Source of the DNA: Lachnospiraceae bacterium | Lineage (GTDB): Bacteria; Bacillota; Clostridia; Lachnospirales; Lachnospiraceae | Assembly: GCA_024682835.1 (NCBI GenBank) | Contig: JAIKYU010000059.1 | Location: 1-64,000, forward strand | Length of the DNA stretch: 64,000 nt | Direction: 5' to 3' | Shown here: positions 17,894-26,705 of the stretch, one piece after another | Position numbering within the stretch: position 1 is the first letter of the stretch | How the letters are laid out: the number at the start of each line of letters is the position of its first letter | Made by a program: the position numbers and the translations under genes | The notes under the pieces: generated by a model | The model's input: the letters and a program-made list of their open reading frames with translations, nothing else | The model's database searches: none | What the model was told of the DNA's origin: nothing

Positions 17894-18301
17894 CTATTCG
17901 GTGATCCGAACCTGCTTCGGCCCTTCCGTGAGCGCAAGGGAAAGAGAAAGCTTGCCGCTGATCCCGGTGGTCATGACTCCCATCTCCGTATCATCCACAA
18001 AGATGTGATAGGTTGTGTTCTCCTTGAGTCCGAGTGTCACCTGTACGTCGCTGTCGCTCTCTGCCGTAAAGGAAACCCTGTCCGCCTCTGACCGGAAATG
18101 AGAGACCGCCGTGCCCGGGACGGATTCATATACAAAGGCATCATTGCGCTCCAGCTTTGTGATCTCGCGGAACGTCTTGACCTTGTAAACACTGCCCGCA
18201 TGGGAAAAGCTGTCCAGTTTCTTCTTTTCCTTCTGCGTGTAATCGCCAAAACTGACCGTACCGTCCTCTTCCGCCCGCAGTAACTCGACTATTGCTGCCA
18301 T
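17894..18301 (-). CDS. Small conserved Lachnospiraceae-type protein (often labelled endosialidase)
   Basis: 135 aa starting MAAIVELLRAEEDGTVSFGDY. I recall very similar short proteins in Lachnospiraceae that databases call endosialidase, although nothing here resembles a sialidase active site. What is visible: no signal peptide or membrane segment, a middle part (VYKVKTFREITKLERNDAFVYESVPGTAV) and a C-terminal half of alternating beta-strand character. The GAGGAAAG ribosome site fixes the start at 18301; six extra upstream residues are unlikely. Located between clpC and radA. Function unknown. The 142 bp before it hold an AT-rich patch (around 18420-18435) and a GCGCG hairpin without a T-run. 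Confidence 0.75.
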   Translation of the reverse strand: MAAIVELLRAEEDGTVSFGDYTQKEKKKLDSFSHAGSVYKVKTFREITKLERNDAFVYESVPGTAVSHFRSEADRVSFTAESDSDVQVTLGLKENTTYHIFVDDTEMGVMTTGISGKLSLSLALTEGPKQVRITE

Positions 18302-18443
18302 GCTTTCCTCACTTTCCATGTGACCCGGGATGTGCCTTTGTCACCTCCCGGAGCGCCCACGCGCATCTACTGACGGATAGCGCGTTCTCCGCGCGACCCG
18401 TCCACTGCCTACCTCATTATTTTATAATATTTTTCACCGGAAA

Positions 18444-21008
18444 TCACTTCTTTGACGCATGTTTTGCGCGAACCTGTGCCTGTTTTTTCTGCGCCGTCCC
18501 TTTCGATTTCTTCGGCGCGATCGTCACAGCCACCTTCCTTCCCGTTCGTGTGCGTGTACCCGCGGAAGCAGCCTTTTCCCTTACCACGAGATGGTCACCG
18601 TCGAGGGCAATCGTTACCGCACTGTCCCGCCTGATGTGACCGGTCAGCAGCTCCTGCGCCAGCAGATCCTCAATTTCCGACTGCACGGCACGTTTGAGCG
18701 GACGGGCTCCCATTTTGGCATTCTCGTGTTTTTTGACGATGAAGGAGCGCACCGCCTTCGGCACGTTCAAAGTGATTCCCATCTGCGCGCGTGCCCGTTT
18801 GGCAAGCTCTGAAACCAGCAGCGCAACGATCTGGTCCATCTCCTCTGTGGTCAGCGGATGGAAAACCATGATCTCGTCAATCCTGTTGATAAACTCCGGT
18901 TTGAACAGGCGTTTCACCTCGTCCATCACGCCGGACTTCATCCGCTCATAATCCTTTTCCGCGTCATCCCCCGAGGAAAAGCCCAGCTTCTTCGGTTCCA
19001 CAATCCGCTGCGCCCCGACATTGGATGTCATGATCAGAATGGTATTCTTGAAGCTCACCTTGCGGCCCTTGGAATCCGTAATGTGTCCGTCATCCAGAAC
19101 CTGCAGCAGCACATTGAAAATGTCTGGATGCGCCTTCTCCACTTCATCGAAGAGGATGACCGAATACGGATGCCTCCGCACTTTTTCCGACAGCTGTCCT
19201 CCCTCCTCATGACCGACATAGCCGGGGGGCGAGCCAATCATCTTGGAGACGGAATAGGATTCCATATACTCCGACATATCGACCCGGATCAGCGCCTCCT
19301 CGGTTCCGAACATCGTTTCCGCCAGAGCCTTTGACAGCTCCGTCTTTCCGACACCGGTGGGGCCCAGGAACAGGAAGGAACCGATCGGCCGGTTGGGATC
19401 CTGAAGTCCCACGCGGCCCCGTCGGATCGCTTTTGAGAGCGCCTGCACGGCCTCCTCCTGACCGATGACACGCTTGTGAAGCTCCTTTTCCAGCTTCAGA
19501 AGCCGCTCGGTCTCCTTTTCCGCAAGCCTCGTGAGCGGAACACCCGTCCAGTCCGAAACCACCTGCTCGATATCTCCTCTGCTGACCTTCGGATATCCCT
19601 TTGTTCCGTTTTTTTCCGCATTTGCCCGGATTCGCGACATTTTCTTCAGCAATGCGGTCTGCTGTCGGTTATAGACGCTTGCGGCAGAGAAATCCTCCCG
19701 CCTGAGCGCGTCCTCAATCCGCTCATCCAATCCCCGGATCTCGTCTTCAAGACCCTTTTCCCTGGCACTGGTTCCGCCCGTGCGCAGGCGCACCGCGCTG
19801 GCTGCTTCATCAATCAGGTCAATTGCCTTGTCCGGCAGATTCCGGTCATTGATGTAGCGCTCGGAAAGCGTCACGGCTGCCTCTATCGCCTCCGGTTCAA
19901 TCTGCACGCGATGATGCTCCTCATATTTGTGGGCGATCCCGCGAAGAATCTCCACCGCCTCATCCCTGGTCGGTTCCTCCACGGCCACCGGCTGAAACCT
20001 TCGTTCCAGAGCCGCATCGCGCTCCACGTACTTGTGATACTCGCTGACAGTCGTCGCGCCGATCATCTGAAGCTCTCCGCGTGCCAGAGACGGCTTCAAA
20101 ATATTGGAGGCATCAATTGCCCCCTCCGCACCGCCGGCGCCAATCAGCGTGTGCATTTCATCAATGAACAGGATGACGTTGCCGTCCTCCGTCACCTCGC
20201 GGATCATCTTCTTGATGCGCTCCTCGAATTCACCGCGATATTTGGAGCCGGCGATCATGCCAGAAAGATCCAGAGTCAATACCCGTTTGTTCTGTATCGT
20301 AAAGGGAACATCCCCGGAAACAATCCGCTGTGCCAGTCCCTCAACAACCGCTGTTTTGCCGACGCCCGACTCGCCGATCAGGCATGGATTGTTTTTCGTT
20401 CTGCGCGAAAGAGTCTGTATGACGCGCCGGATCTCCTTATCCCGGCCAATGATCGGATCCAGTCGATCCTCTGCGGCCAGCGCCGTGAGATCGCGGGTAA
20501 ACTGTTCCAGCGCCGAGGCACGCCGTTTTCCGCCGCCCTTGTGTCCGAGATCCTCCTTGACCAGATTCGGATCCTCCCCCATGGCGGCCAGTGTCTCCGC
20601 ATAGGCCTTCTGAAGGTTGACGCCCATCGTGGAAAGAAGCCGCACAGCGACGTTTTCCCCTTCACGGATGAGCGCCAGCAGGATGTGCTCGGTCCCGATC
20701 TTTTTTGCATGAAAACGGTCCGCGGCCTTGCCCGCCTCCGTGAGCACGCTTTCCGCCCGCGGTGAAAAGCCGTCGCGATCCATCGTCTGAAGGGTGGATT
20801 CCGGGATGATCAGCTCGGAGAGCATTTCGGCCAGTTTTTCCTCCGAAACACCATTTCCCTCCAGCACCCGCCTGGCCGCACAGCCCTCTTCGCGCAGCAG
20901 ACCCAGCAGAAGATGCTCCGTACCCACATAACTCAGCTGCAGATCTCTGGCAGCCTTTTGCGCCTCCTTCAGCGCGTGTCTCGCTTTATCCGTGTAATAA
21001 TGTTTCAT
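18444..21008 (-). CDS. clpC: ATP-dependent Clp protease ATPase subunit ClpC
   Basis: Hexameric unfoldase that feeds substrates to ClpP. 854 aa: double N-terminal Clp repeat (about 1-150), first AAA module with Walker A GESGVGKT (212-219), the M-domain coiled coil (about 410-470) with an UVR-like stretch, second AAA module with GPTGVGKT (about 570), and the C-terminal D2-small domain. The ClpP-binding loop is of the usual kind for ClpC. The last 35 residues or so are an unusual Lys/Arg/Thr/Ala-rich tail ending KHASKK. CtsR, McsA and McsB, the usual partners in Firmicutes, are absent; a GntR gene precedes it by three bases. Confidence 0.95.
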   Translation of the reverse strand: MKHYYTDKARHALKEAQKAARDLQLSYVGTEHLLLGLLREEGCAARRVLEGNGVSEEKLAEMLSELIIPESTLQTMDRDGFSPRAESVLTEAGKAADRFHAKKIGTEHILLALIREGENVAVRLLSTMGVNLQKAYAETLAAMGEDPNLVKEDLGHKGGGKRRASALEQFTRDLTALAAEDRLDPIIGRDKEIRRVIQTLSRRTKNNPCLIGESGVGKTAVVEGLAQRIVSGDVPFTIQNKRVLTLDLSGMIAGSKYRGEFEERIKKMIREVTEDGNVILFIDEMHTLIGAGGAEGAIDASNILKPSLARGELQMIGATTVSEYHKYVERDAALERRFQPVAVEEPTRDEAVEILRGIAHKYEEHHRVQIEPEAIEAAVTLSERYINDRNLPDKAIDLIDEAASAVRLRTGGTSAREKGLEDEIRGLDERIEDALRREDFSAASVYNRQQTALLKKMSRIRANAEKNGTKGYPKVSRGDIEQVVSDWTGVPLTRLAEKETERLLKLEKELHKRVIGQEEAVQALSKAIRRGRVGLQDPNRPIGSFLFLGPTGVGKTELSKALAETMFGTEEALIRVDMSEYMESYSVSKMIGSPPGYVGHEEGGQLSEKVRRHPYSVILFDEVEKAHPDIFNVLLQVLDDGHITDSKGRKVSFKNTILIMTSNVGAQRIVEPKKLGFSSGDDAEKDYERMKSGVMDEVKRLFKPEFINRIDEIMVFHPLTTEEMDQIVALLVSELAKRARAQMGITLNVPKAVRSFIVKKHENAKMGARPLKRAVQSEIEDLLAQELLTGHIRRDSAVTIALDGDHLVVREKAASAGTRTRTGRKVAVTIAPKKSKGTAQKKQAQVRAKHASKK

Positions 21009-21011
21009 TTC

Positions 21012-21392
21012 CTACAGGTTCCTTTCCTCATATCTGTCATAGATTCGGTCAACCAACGCGTGCACCTCCTCGCGGGTCACGCCGCGGCAGTGCGTGCGTG
21101 CGAACACGACGCGCAGGATTTCCTCCGCTTCCTTCAGGGCACGGAGCTTGTCAATATCGACCGCGATCACGGCGCCGCGTCTGCGGTCAATTCTGACAAA
21201 CCCCTCCTGCTGCAGTACGGCGTAGGCCTTATTGACCGTGTGCATATTGATCCCGATCATATCTGCCAGCTGTCGGACGCTCGGAAGGGTATCGCCATCC
21301 CTGAACTCCTCGGTGGCGATTCCTACGATGATCTGATCCACAAGCTGGGAATAGATGGCCTCATCGCTGTTAAAATTGATCTCGATCAGCAT
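21012..21392 (-). CDS. GntR-family transcription regulator, YtrA type
   Basis: 126 aa. Winged helix-turn-helix in the first 75 residues (YSQLVDQIIVGI, LPSVRQLADMIGINMHTVNKAY), followed by a short C-terminal helical region too small to bind a ligand domain, as in the YtrA subfamily. It probably controls its own promoter and clpC downstream; the inverted repeat GTGATGCA-N17-TGCATCAC over the -35 is a likely operator. A ligand is not predictable. It takes the place where CtsR is found in other Firmicutes. Confidence 0.88.
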   Translation of the reverse strand: MLIEINFNSDEAIYSQLVDQIIVGIATEEFRDGDTLPSVRQLADMIGINMHTVNKAYAVLQQEGFVRIDRRRGAVIAVDIDKLRALKEAEEILRVVFARTHCRGVTREEVHALVDRIYDRYEERNL

Positions 21393-21419
21393 GACTTCCG
21401 TCTCCTTTGTGACATCAAT

Positions 21420-21447
21420 TCTATAACAAGTGATGCATGACTGTCAA
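21420..21447 (-). promoter_or_regulatory. Promoter of the gntR-clpC operon
   Basis: TTGACA (21442-21447), 16-base spacer and TATAGA (21420-21425) on the minus strand. A one-mismatch copy of the RTAWCRNNYGWTAY word (21423-21436) overlaps the -10 and spacer. Confidence 0.78.
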
Positions 21448-21462
21448 TCCGGCGTGCATCAC
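21430..21462. promoter_or_regulatory. Candidate operator: 8-bp inverted repeat around the -35
   Basis: GTGATGCA at 21430-21437 and TGCATCAC at 21455-21462, a perfect eight-base inverted repeat with a 17-base spacer that encloses the -35 box. The geometry suits a GntR dimer pair or looped site, and the only regulator gene next to it is the GntR gene it would control. Confidence 0.55.
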
Positions 21463-21483
21463 ATCCATTGTCCGATTGGTACG

Positions 21484-21510
21484 AAAAAGGGGATGCTTCC
21501 CGGCATCCCC
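21484..21510 (-). terminator. Intrinsic terminator after the purine operon / SH3 gene
   Basis: Minus-strand stem of eight pairs (GGGGATGC with GCATCCCC, loop of six) followed by five T residues, about 20 bp after the SH3-protein stop. Confidence 0.88.
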
Positions 21511-21528
21511 TCTCGTGGTTCGTTTCTT

Positions 21529-22560
21529 TTATTTTTCGTCATCCAGATTTAAGAATTCGTATTCCAGATCATCGTCATCCCGCATGACGTTGCGGGCCCG
21601 TCTGGTCTGTTCGCTCTCCCGCGGTCTCTGGACGGTTTCCCTTGAACCGCCGCGGGATGAACCCGCTGTTCCCCGTCCTGCACGCGCTTCACGCGGCTGT
21701 TCATCACCATAATCTCCCCGCGGACGGGCACGACCGGCATCCGATTTTGACGTGCGGGACTGTCTGACAGGTTCTTCCTCTATCAGATCCTCATCACGGC
21801 GTCTCTTGACGAAGGATCCGCCGCTGGACCGACGCGGCTCTTCCTCCTCTTCCTCCTCATCCTCTTCATAGTACATATAATCCCTCAGCCTGAAGATCAG
21901 GATCACCATGATCACAAGAAGCACCACCAGAAGAATGGCCAACACCACCAGCACGGTCTTCAGCGTCTTGTTCTGCTTCTCGATCGCATCGACATCATCC
22001 ACACTTCTTGCTGCCGCAAGCAGATCATCAATCTTCACACGGTATCCCTCGTCATTATCATGCAGATACCAGTAATATGTGCCCTGATCATCCTCCTCAT
22101 ACACAGCGACATACTGACTGCTGACGATCGGCGTGGGTGTTTCCGCCGGCTCTGCAGGTTCCGGTTCCGCGGGTTCCACGGGTTCCGGCTCGGTTTCCTG
22201 CACCGGTTCCTGCTCAATCACATCGCCCAGCTCAAGGAAGTCATTGCGGACAAACGCTGTTTTCCCGTCAGAGAGCGTCACCTGATACCATACCTTGCCC
22301 TCCGGATCCGATGCCTGACCGGTCACCGTGACCGCTGTTCCGCTGGCAAGGTTATCCGCGGCAATGTCGTGGCTGGTGCCGGCACCGGTGCGGGCCCGGA
22401 CGCCGTCCCCTTTGATCGTCGCGTTCTGCGGACTCATGTCAGTGACCTCTTCCGCGCACACGACGAATGTCGTAGCCCTCACCGTAGCGCTACACACGAA
22501 CATGGCAAGCAAAACTGCCATCACCCTTGCAAACGCGCCGTTTCCTCGCATTTTCTTCAT
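21529..22560 (-). CDS. Secreted-then-anchored SH3-domain membrane protein with charged cytoplasmic tail
   Basis: 343 aa. A signal-like hydrophobic segment (about 13-35, ending near VCAEE), an extracellular bacterial SH3 domain (about 45-110, with VRARTGAGTSHDIA and WYQVTLSDGKTAFV), a Glu-Pro-rich repeat linker, a second small region with YYWYLHD, one strong membrane helix (about 203-228), then a 115-residue tail that begins with a run of Glu and continues with Arg-rich, probably disordered sequence. SH3b domains often bind wall peptide. The function is unknown. It follows purD by 27 bp and precedes a terminator, so it is the last gene of the pur transcript. Confidence 0.75.
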   Translation of the reverse strand: MKKMRGNGAFARVMAVLLAMFVCSATVRATTFVVCAEEVTDMSPQNATIKGDGVRARTGAGTSHDIAADNLASGTAVTVTGQASDPEGKVWYQVTLSDGKTAFVRNDFLELGDVIEQEPVQETEPEPVEPAEPEPAEPAETPTPIVSSQYVAVYEEDDQGTYYWYLHDNDEGYRVKIDDLLAAARSVDDVDAIEKQNKTLKTVLVVLAILLVVLLVIMVILIFRLRDYMYYEEDEEEEEEEPRRSSGGSFVKRRRDEDLIEEEPVRQSRTSKSDAGRARPRGDYGDEQPREARAGRGTAGSSRGGSRETVQRPRESEQTRRARNVMRDDDDLEYEFLNLDDEK

Positions 22561-22587
22561 TTTCCGCTCCCTCTCTTTCCTTGTTGT

Positions 22588-23865
22588 TCACGCCTCATCG
22601 ATCGCTTTTCCGATGTCCGAGCGTTTCATCACACCTTCAAAATCCACCTGTTCCGTCGCTTCATACGCCTTTTTCCTTGCCGTTTTCAGATCCGGTCCAA
22701 GCGCCGTGATTCCGAGCACCCTTCCTCCGCTCGTAATGACGCGGCCGTCCGCGTCGAACGCCGTTCCCGCATGAAAACAGAAGACATCCGTCTTTCCGGA
22801 AAAAGCCTCCAGTCCATCGATCACCTTACCCTTTTCATAGTGCTCCGGATACCCGCCGGAGGCCAGAACCACACACACCGCCGCACCGTCATCAAATGAC
22901 AGTGGCAGCCGGTCCAGCGTCCCGTCAATGCAGGCATTCATCACCTCCACGAGATCATTCTGCATCCGCGGCAAAACCACCTGTGCCTCCGGGTCGCCGA
23001 AGCGCGCATTGTACTCCAGCACTTTCGGTCCCTCTTTCGTGAGCATCAGGCCAAAGAACAGCACCCCTTTAAAATCACGTCCCTCCGCATGCATGGCATC
23101 GACTGTGGGCTGAAAGATCGTCCTCTGACAGATTTCATCGATCTGCGGCGTATAGAAGGGGCTCGGAGAAAACGTGCCCATACCGCCGGTATTCAATCCC
23201 CTGTCTCCGTCCAGCGCGCGCTTGTGATCCTGCGCTGAGGTCATCGTGCGGATTGTTTTGCCGTCCACAAAGGACAGTACGGAAACCTCCCTCCCGGTGA
23301 GAAATTCCTCCACAACCAGGCGATTCCCCGCATCACCGAACTTCCGTTCCTCCATGATCTCTGCCACGCCGGCCATCGCCTGCTCTTCATTTTCACAGAT
23401 GAGAACACCCTTGCCCAGCGCCAGACCGTCTGCCTTAAGCACCACAGGATACTTTTCCTGCTCACGGATGTAGGCTTTTGCGGAAGCCGGATCATCAAAG
23501 GTCTCATAGCCGGCAGTGGGAATTCGGTATTTCTTCATGAGCTCTTTGGAGAAAGCCTTGCTTCCTTCGATCACCGCAGCATTTTTCCTCGGTCCGAAAA
23601 CGCGAAGGCCGGCTTCTTCAAACCGATCGACGATCCCCCCGACCAGCGGATCATCCATGCCCACCACCGTCAGGTCTATCTCCTTTTCCTTCGTGAAATC
23701 CACCAGTCGGTCAAACTCCATCGGCTTGATCGGCACGCACTCGGCCAATTCCGCAATTCCCGCATTTCCCGGCGCGCAAAAGATCCGATCCACCTGCGCA
23801 CTTCGGGACAGAGCGTGCGCAATCGCATGCTCACGTCCGCCCCCGCCGACTATCAGTATCTTCAT
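22588..23865 (-). CDS. purD: Phosphoribosylamine-glycine ligase
   Basis: ATP-grasp enzyme for step two of purine synthesis (PRA plus glycine to GAR). 425 aa, normal. N-terminal MKILIVGGGGREHAIAHAL, an ATP-grasp core with KADGLALGKGV, and GDPEAQVVLPRM near the C-terminal domain. Its start overlaps the purN stop as ATGA. Confidence 0.96.
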   Translation of the reverse strand: MKILIVGGGGREHAIAHALSRSAQVDRIFCAPGNAGIAELAECVPIKPMEFDRLVDFTKEKEIDLTVVGMDDPLVGGIVDRFEEAGLRVFGPRKNAAVIEGSKAFSKELMKKYRIPTAGYETFDDPASAKAYIREQEKYPVVLKADGLALGKGVLICENEEQAMAGVAEIMEERKFGDAGNRLVVEEFLTGREVSVLSFVDGKTIRTMTSAQDHKRALDGDRGLNTGGMGTFSPSPFYTPQIDEICQRTIFQPTVDAMHAEGRDFKGVLFFGLMLTKEGPKVLEYNARFGDPEAQVVLPRMQNDLVEVMNACIDGTLDRLPLSFDDGAAVCVVLASGGYPEHYEKGKVIDGLEAFSGKTDVFCFHAGTAFDADGRVITSGGRVLGITALGPDLKTARKKAYEATEQVDFEGVMKRSDIGKAIDEA

Positions 23866-24512
23866 TCTTTTATCCTCTCCCGGTTTGCCCCGTCAATCCA
23901 TACCCGACCGTCCCGCACGGAAACCGCACCAGCCGCGATCAGGCCGATCGCCCTGGGCAGGATCTCCCATTCCGCCTCCTCCATGACACGCCGCTGCAGT
24001 TTTTCCGGCGTATCGTCCTGTGCCACGGCGACGGGCTTCTGCAGAATGATCGGTCCGGTATCCGTTCCCTCGTCCACAAAGTGTACGGTGGCTCCCGTCA
24101 CCCGGACACCGCGGGCAAGAACTGCCTCATGTACCCGCAGACCGTAGTATCCCTTTCCGCAAAAAGCAGGGATAAGCGACGGATGAATGTTGATGATGCG
24201 ATTCGGATAGGCACGCACCATTTCCGAGGGGATCGAGACCAGAAACCCGGCCAGCACGACAAGATCCGGTTCCGATTCATTTACAGCCGCAAGCAGAGCC
24301 TCGTGAAAGGAAGCCCTGTCATCAAAATCCTTCGGCGAGACCACACGTGAAGGAACACCGGCTTTTTCTGCCCGTTCCAACGCCCTGACGCCATAATTGT
24401 TCGAAATAACAGATGCTATTTTTACATTTCCGTCGGGGGTCTCGCGGACCCAGTCAAGGATCGCCTGCAGATTCGTCCCCCCGCCGGAGACAAGCACCGT
24501 GATATTCAGCAT
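23862..24512 (-). CDS. purN: Phosphoribosylglycinamide formyltransferase
   Basis: Transfers a formyl group from 10-formyl-THF to GAR. 216 aa. Visible family features are the VSGGGTNLQAIL phosphate-binding loop, NIHPSLIPAF with the catalytic Asn-His, and a GATVHFVDEGTDTGPII stretch with the catalytic Asp. Overlaps purM by seven bases and purD by four. Confidence 0.95.
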   Translation of the reverse strand: MLNITVLVSGGGTNLQAILDWVRETPDGNVKIASVISNNYGVRALERAEKAGVPSRVVSPKDFDDRASFHEALLAAVNESEPDLVVLAGFLVSIPSEMVRAYPNRIINIHPSLIPAFCGKGYYGLRVHEAVLARGVRVTGATVHFVDEGTDTGPIILQKPVAVAQDDTPEKLQRRVMEEAEWEILPRAIGLIAAGAVSVRDGRVWIDGANRERIKE

Positions 24513-25540
24513 AGCTTTACGCCCTTTTCCCCCGTCTCAATCTGTCCGAGCACCACACCGTCTTCGCCCGCTTCGCGAAGCACAGCCAGCGCGCGCTCCG
24601 CGTCCGCGGATTCCAGCGCAAGCACCATGCCGATGCCCATGTTGTACGTATTATACATCACCCGTTCTTCCACATCTCCCGCTTCTGCAATCATACGGAA
24701 GATTTCCGGCACCCGATAACTCTTCATGTCGATGACGGCCTGACAACCATCCGGCAGCATACGCGGGATATTCTCATAGAAACCGCCTCCCGTGATGTGA
24801 CTCATGCCTTTGACATGAATCCCGGATGCCTTCAGCGCCTCATACATTCTGACATAGATCCTTGTCGGTGTAAGAAGCGTCTCGCCAAGTGTTCTGCCGC
24901 CCAGCCGCTCCTCCTTCTGCAGCAGACGTTCCTTCGTCATCGGAAACGCCCTGCGGATCAGAGAGAATCCATTGGAATGCACGCCGCTCGAAAAAACGCC
25001 GATGAGCGCATCCCCCTGGCGGATGGACGATCCGTCAATCAGCTCGCGCCGCTCCACCGCACCGACAGCGAAGCCGGCGAGATCATATTCCTCCTCCGGC
25101 ATCAGTCCGGGATGCTCCGCCGTCTCGCCGCCGATCAGTGCACATCCGGCCTGCACGCAGCCCTCCGCGACACCGGCCACGATCGCTTCGATTTTAGCCG
25201 GATCATTCCTGCCGCAGGCGATGTAATCCAGGAAAAACAACGGTTTCCCGCCGGCGCAGATCACATCATTGACGCACATCGCCACACAATCGATTCCGAC
25301 CGTATCGTGCCGATCCATCAGGAACGCAAGCTGAAGCTTTGTCCCCACTCCGTCCGTCCCGGACAGCAGGATCGGATCCTCATACTGTTTCAAAGCAGCA
25401 ACGGAAAATGCTCCGGAGAAACCGCCCAGCCCTCCGAGCACCTCCGGACGAAGGGTCCGTTTCACATACGCTTTGATGCGTTCTACCGATTCATAGCCCG
25501 CCTCAATATCAACGCCGGCTTGTTTATAATCCATGCTCAT
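24506..25540 (-). CDS. purM: Phosphoribosylformylglycinamidine cyclo-ligase (AIR synthase)
   Basis: ATP-dependent ring closure of FGAM to AIR. 344 aa. Begins [17 protein letters not shown], with [15 protein letters not shown] and the [21 protein letters not shown] motif typical of PurM. GAGGGG precedes the start, which overlaps the purE stop. Confidence 0.96.
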   Translation of the reverse strand: MSMDYKQAGVDIEAGYESVERIKAYVKRTLRPEVLGGLGGFSGAFSVAALKQYEDPILLSGTDGVGTKLQLAFLMDRHDTVGIDCVAMCVNDVICAGGKPLFFLDYIACGRNDPAKIEAIVAGVAEGCVQAGCALIGGETAEHPGLMPEEEYDLAGFAVGAVERRELIDGSSIRQGDALIGVFSSGVHSNGFSLIRRAFPMTKERLLQKEERLGGRTLGETLLTPTRIYVRMYEALKASGIHVKGMSHITGGGFYENIPRMLPDGCQAVIDMKSYRVPEIFRMIAEAGDVEERVMYNTYNMGIGMVLALESADAERALAVLREAGEDGVVLGQIETGEKGVKLC

Positions 25541-26043
25541 CTCATATACCCCTCAAATCCGGTTCCCTGCAGACGCGCGTCCTTCAGTTCCACCGTCTCA
25601 CGCATTTCATCACTGTGCTTTTTCAGACGCTGCAGCAGCTGCGCATCACCGGTTGCAAGGATCCTTGCCGCCAGAAGACCGGCGTTTTCTCCACCGTCGA
25701 TTGCCACCGTGGCAACCGGGATGCCGGACGGCATCTGCACGATCGAATAAAGAGAATCCCTGCCGCCGAGCGCCGTCGTCTTCATCGGAACACCGATCAC
25801 GGGCAGCGGGAAAATCGCCGCGCACATACCGGGAAGATGCGCCGCCATACCCGCTCCAGCAATGATCACCTTGTAACCCGCCGCTTCCGCGCCCTTCGCA
25901 TAGGCAAAAAAAGCATCCGGCTCGCGGTGAGCGGATAGAATGTGCATATCAAAACTGATTTCCAGCTTTTCCAGAATCCTTGCGGCCTTTGCCATCACCG
26001 GCATATCCGAGTCGGATCCCATGATGATTCCTACCTGTGGCAT
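25537..26043 (-). CDS. purE: N5-carboxyaminoimidazole ribonucleotide mutase
   Basis: Rearranges N5-CAIR to CAIR (class I) in purine synthesis. 168 aa starting [13 protein letters not shown], with the [15 protein letters not shown] and [10 protein letters not shown] motifs. GGAGGAG six bases before the ATG at 26043 fixes the start. First gene of purE-purM-purN-purD. purK is not seen, so CAIR may be made by the class II route or purK lies elsewhere. Confidence 0.95.
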   Translation of the reverse strand: MPQVGIIMGSDSDMPVMAKAARILEKLEISFDMHILSAHREPDAFFAYAKGAEAAGYKVIIAGAGMAAHLPGMCAAIFPLPVIGVPMKTTALGGRDSLYSIVQMPSGIPVATVAIDGGENAGLLAARILATGDAQLLQRLKKHSDEMRETVELKDARLQGTGFEGYMR

Positions 26044-26092
26044 AGAACACTCCTCCGACAACAGCCGTTGTCCACAGACAAACTGTCTTCAT

Positions 26093-26136
26093 ATCTTATT
26101 AATATCCTATATGCGTCTTAATATCCTATGTGCGTC
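26093..26136 (-). promoter_or_regulatory. purE promoter overlapped by a 19-bp tandem repeat
   Basis: A direct repeat of 19 bases (26099-26117 and 26118-26136, one mismatch, beginning TTAATATCCTAT) lies about 55 bp before purE. On the minus strand TTAAGA (26116-26121), a 17-base spacer and TAAGAT (26093-26098) form a fair promoter whose -35 spans the repeat junction. The repeat is a candidate operator for purine control; no PurBox or purine riboswitch is visible. Confidence 0.5.
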
Positions 26137-26150
26137 CGTGCGCATCATCT

Positions 26151-26185
26151 TATAGTAAACGCATTCTTTTTATGCGTTTACTATA
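26151..26185. repeat. Perfect 14-bp inverted repeat between purE and the DUF6142-like gene
   Basis: Arms TATAGTAAACGCAT and its exact complement, loop of seven (TCTTTTT). It follows the stop of the small membrane gene (26205) by about 20 bp on the minus strand. It lacks a clear T-run after the stem, so it may be a weak terminator, an RNA-processing hairpin or an operator. A one-mismatch copy of the RTAWCRNNYGWTAY word lies beside it at 26188-26201. Confidence 0.6.
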
Positions 26186-26204
26186 CAATACCAGATGATA
26201 TCTT

Positions 26205-26546
26205 TTAAGTCAAACCCAAAACGATAAAACCGGTAAGGAAAAGAAGAAGCAGTCCGTTCAACAGGATGCCCAGCGTCGGAAACAGCCGGAAACTGTCCCC
26301 GCGAAGCAGCATCCAGATGCTGAGAAAAAGCCCCGTCAGGCCATACAGACCCCCCAGCGCCAGCGTAACCGTCTGTGCCGGCAGCACCTGCCCGCCCGAG
26401 GTATAGACACGGATCACGCAAAGAAACGCGGCCGCCAGGCCGCTTGCTCCCAGCACGCACGCAACGATTCCCCTGCCGGAGTGACGCTTGTCCGTAAACA
26501 TGTACCGATCCGAGCGTCTGTTCTTTTTCAGACGAATGGGCCGCAA
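26205..26546 (-). CDS. Small three-helix membrane protein, DUF6142-like
   Basis: About 113 aa. A basic N-terminus (MRPIRLKKNRR) and YMFTDKRHSGRG, then three membrane helices (about 25-46, 58-80, 88-112). The MFTDKRHS-helix pattern resembles DUF6142 proteins that I recall from Lachnospiraceae. The start is TTG at 26546, four bases after the stop of the 50-residue gene, suggesting coupled translation; an ATG 15 codons later is the alternative. Function unknown. Confidence 0.65.
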   Translation of the reverse strand: MRPIRLKKNRRSDRYMFTDKRHSGRGIVACVLGASGLAAAFLCVIRVYTSGGQVLPAQTVTLALGGLYGLTGLFLSIWMLLRGDSFRLFPTLGILLNGLLLLFLTGFIVLGLT

Positions 26547-26549
26547 ATG

Positions 26550-26702
26550 CTAAAACAGGATTTTGCTCCTGCCCACAAGAAGTTTTGCGCCCTCAATGAT
26601 CATGATCACCCCGCAGGTGATCCCGAAAACCACAGTCACAATACCGAAGGCCATGGCCAGCGCGCCCGCGTGTCCCATCAATTTGTACTGTTTTTCTTCC
26701 AT
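26550..26702 (-). CDS. 50-residue membrane protein downstream of pyrE
   Basis: A short open frame, ATG at 26702 to TAG at 26550, beginning MEEKQYKLMGHAG. It has one long hydrophobic stretch (about 12-36, rich in Val, Ile, Gly) and a basic C-terminus (KLLVGRSKILF). It starts three bases after pyrE stops, with an overlapping AGGAGAATAGGA ribosome site, and stops four bases before the next start. The tight packing supports a real gene. Family not recognised. Confidence 0.6.
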   Translation of the reverse strand: MEEKQYKLMGHAGALAMAFGIVTVVFGITCGVIMIIEGAKLLVGRSKILF

Positions 26703-26705
26703 ATC

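Noticed and set aside
19476..20765. Open frame of 429 codons on plus
   Set aside because: Antisense shadow of clpC.
26044..26204. Purine riboswitch before purE
   Set aside because: The conserved riboswitch core and three-stem layout are not present; repeats of other kind are.
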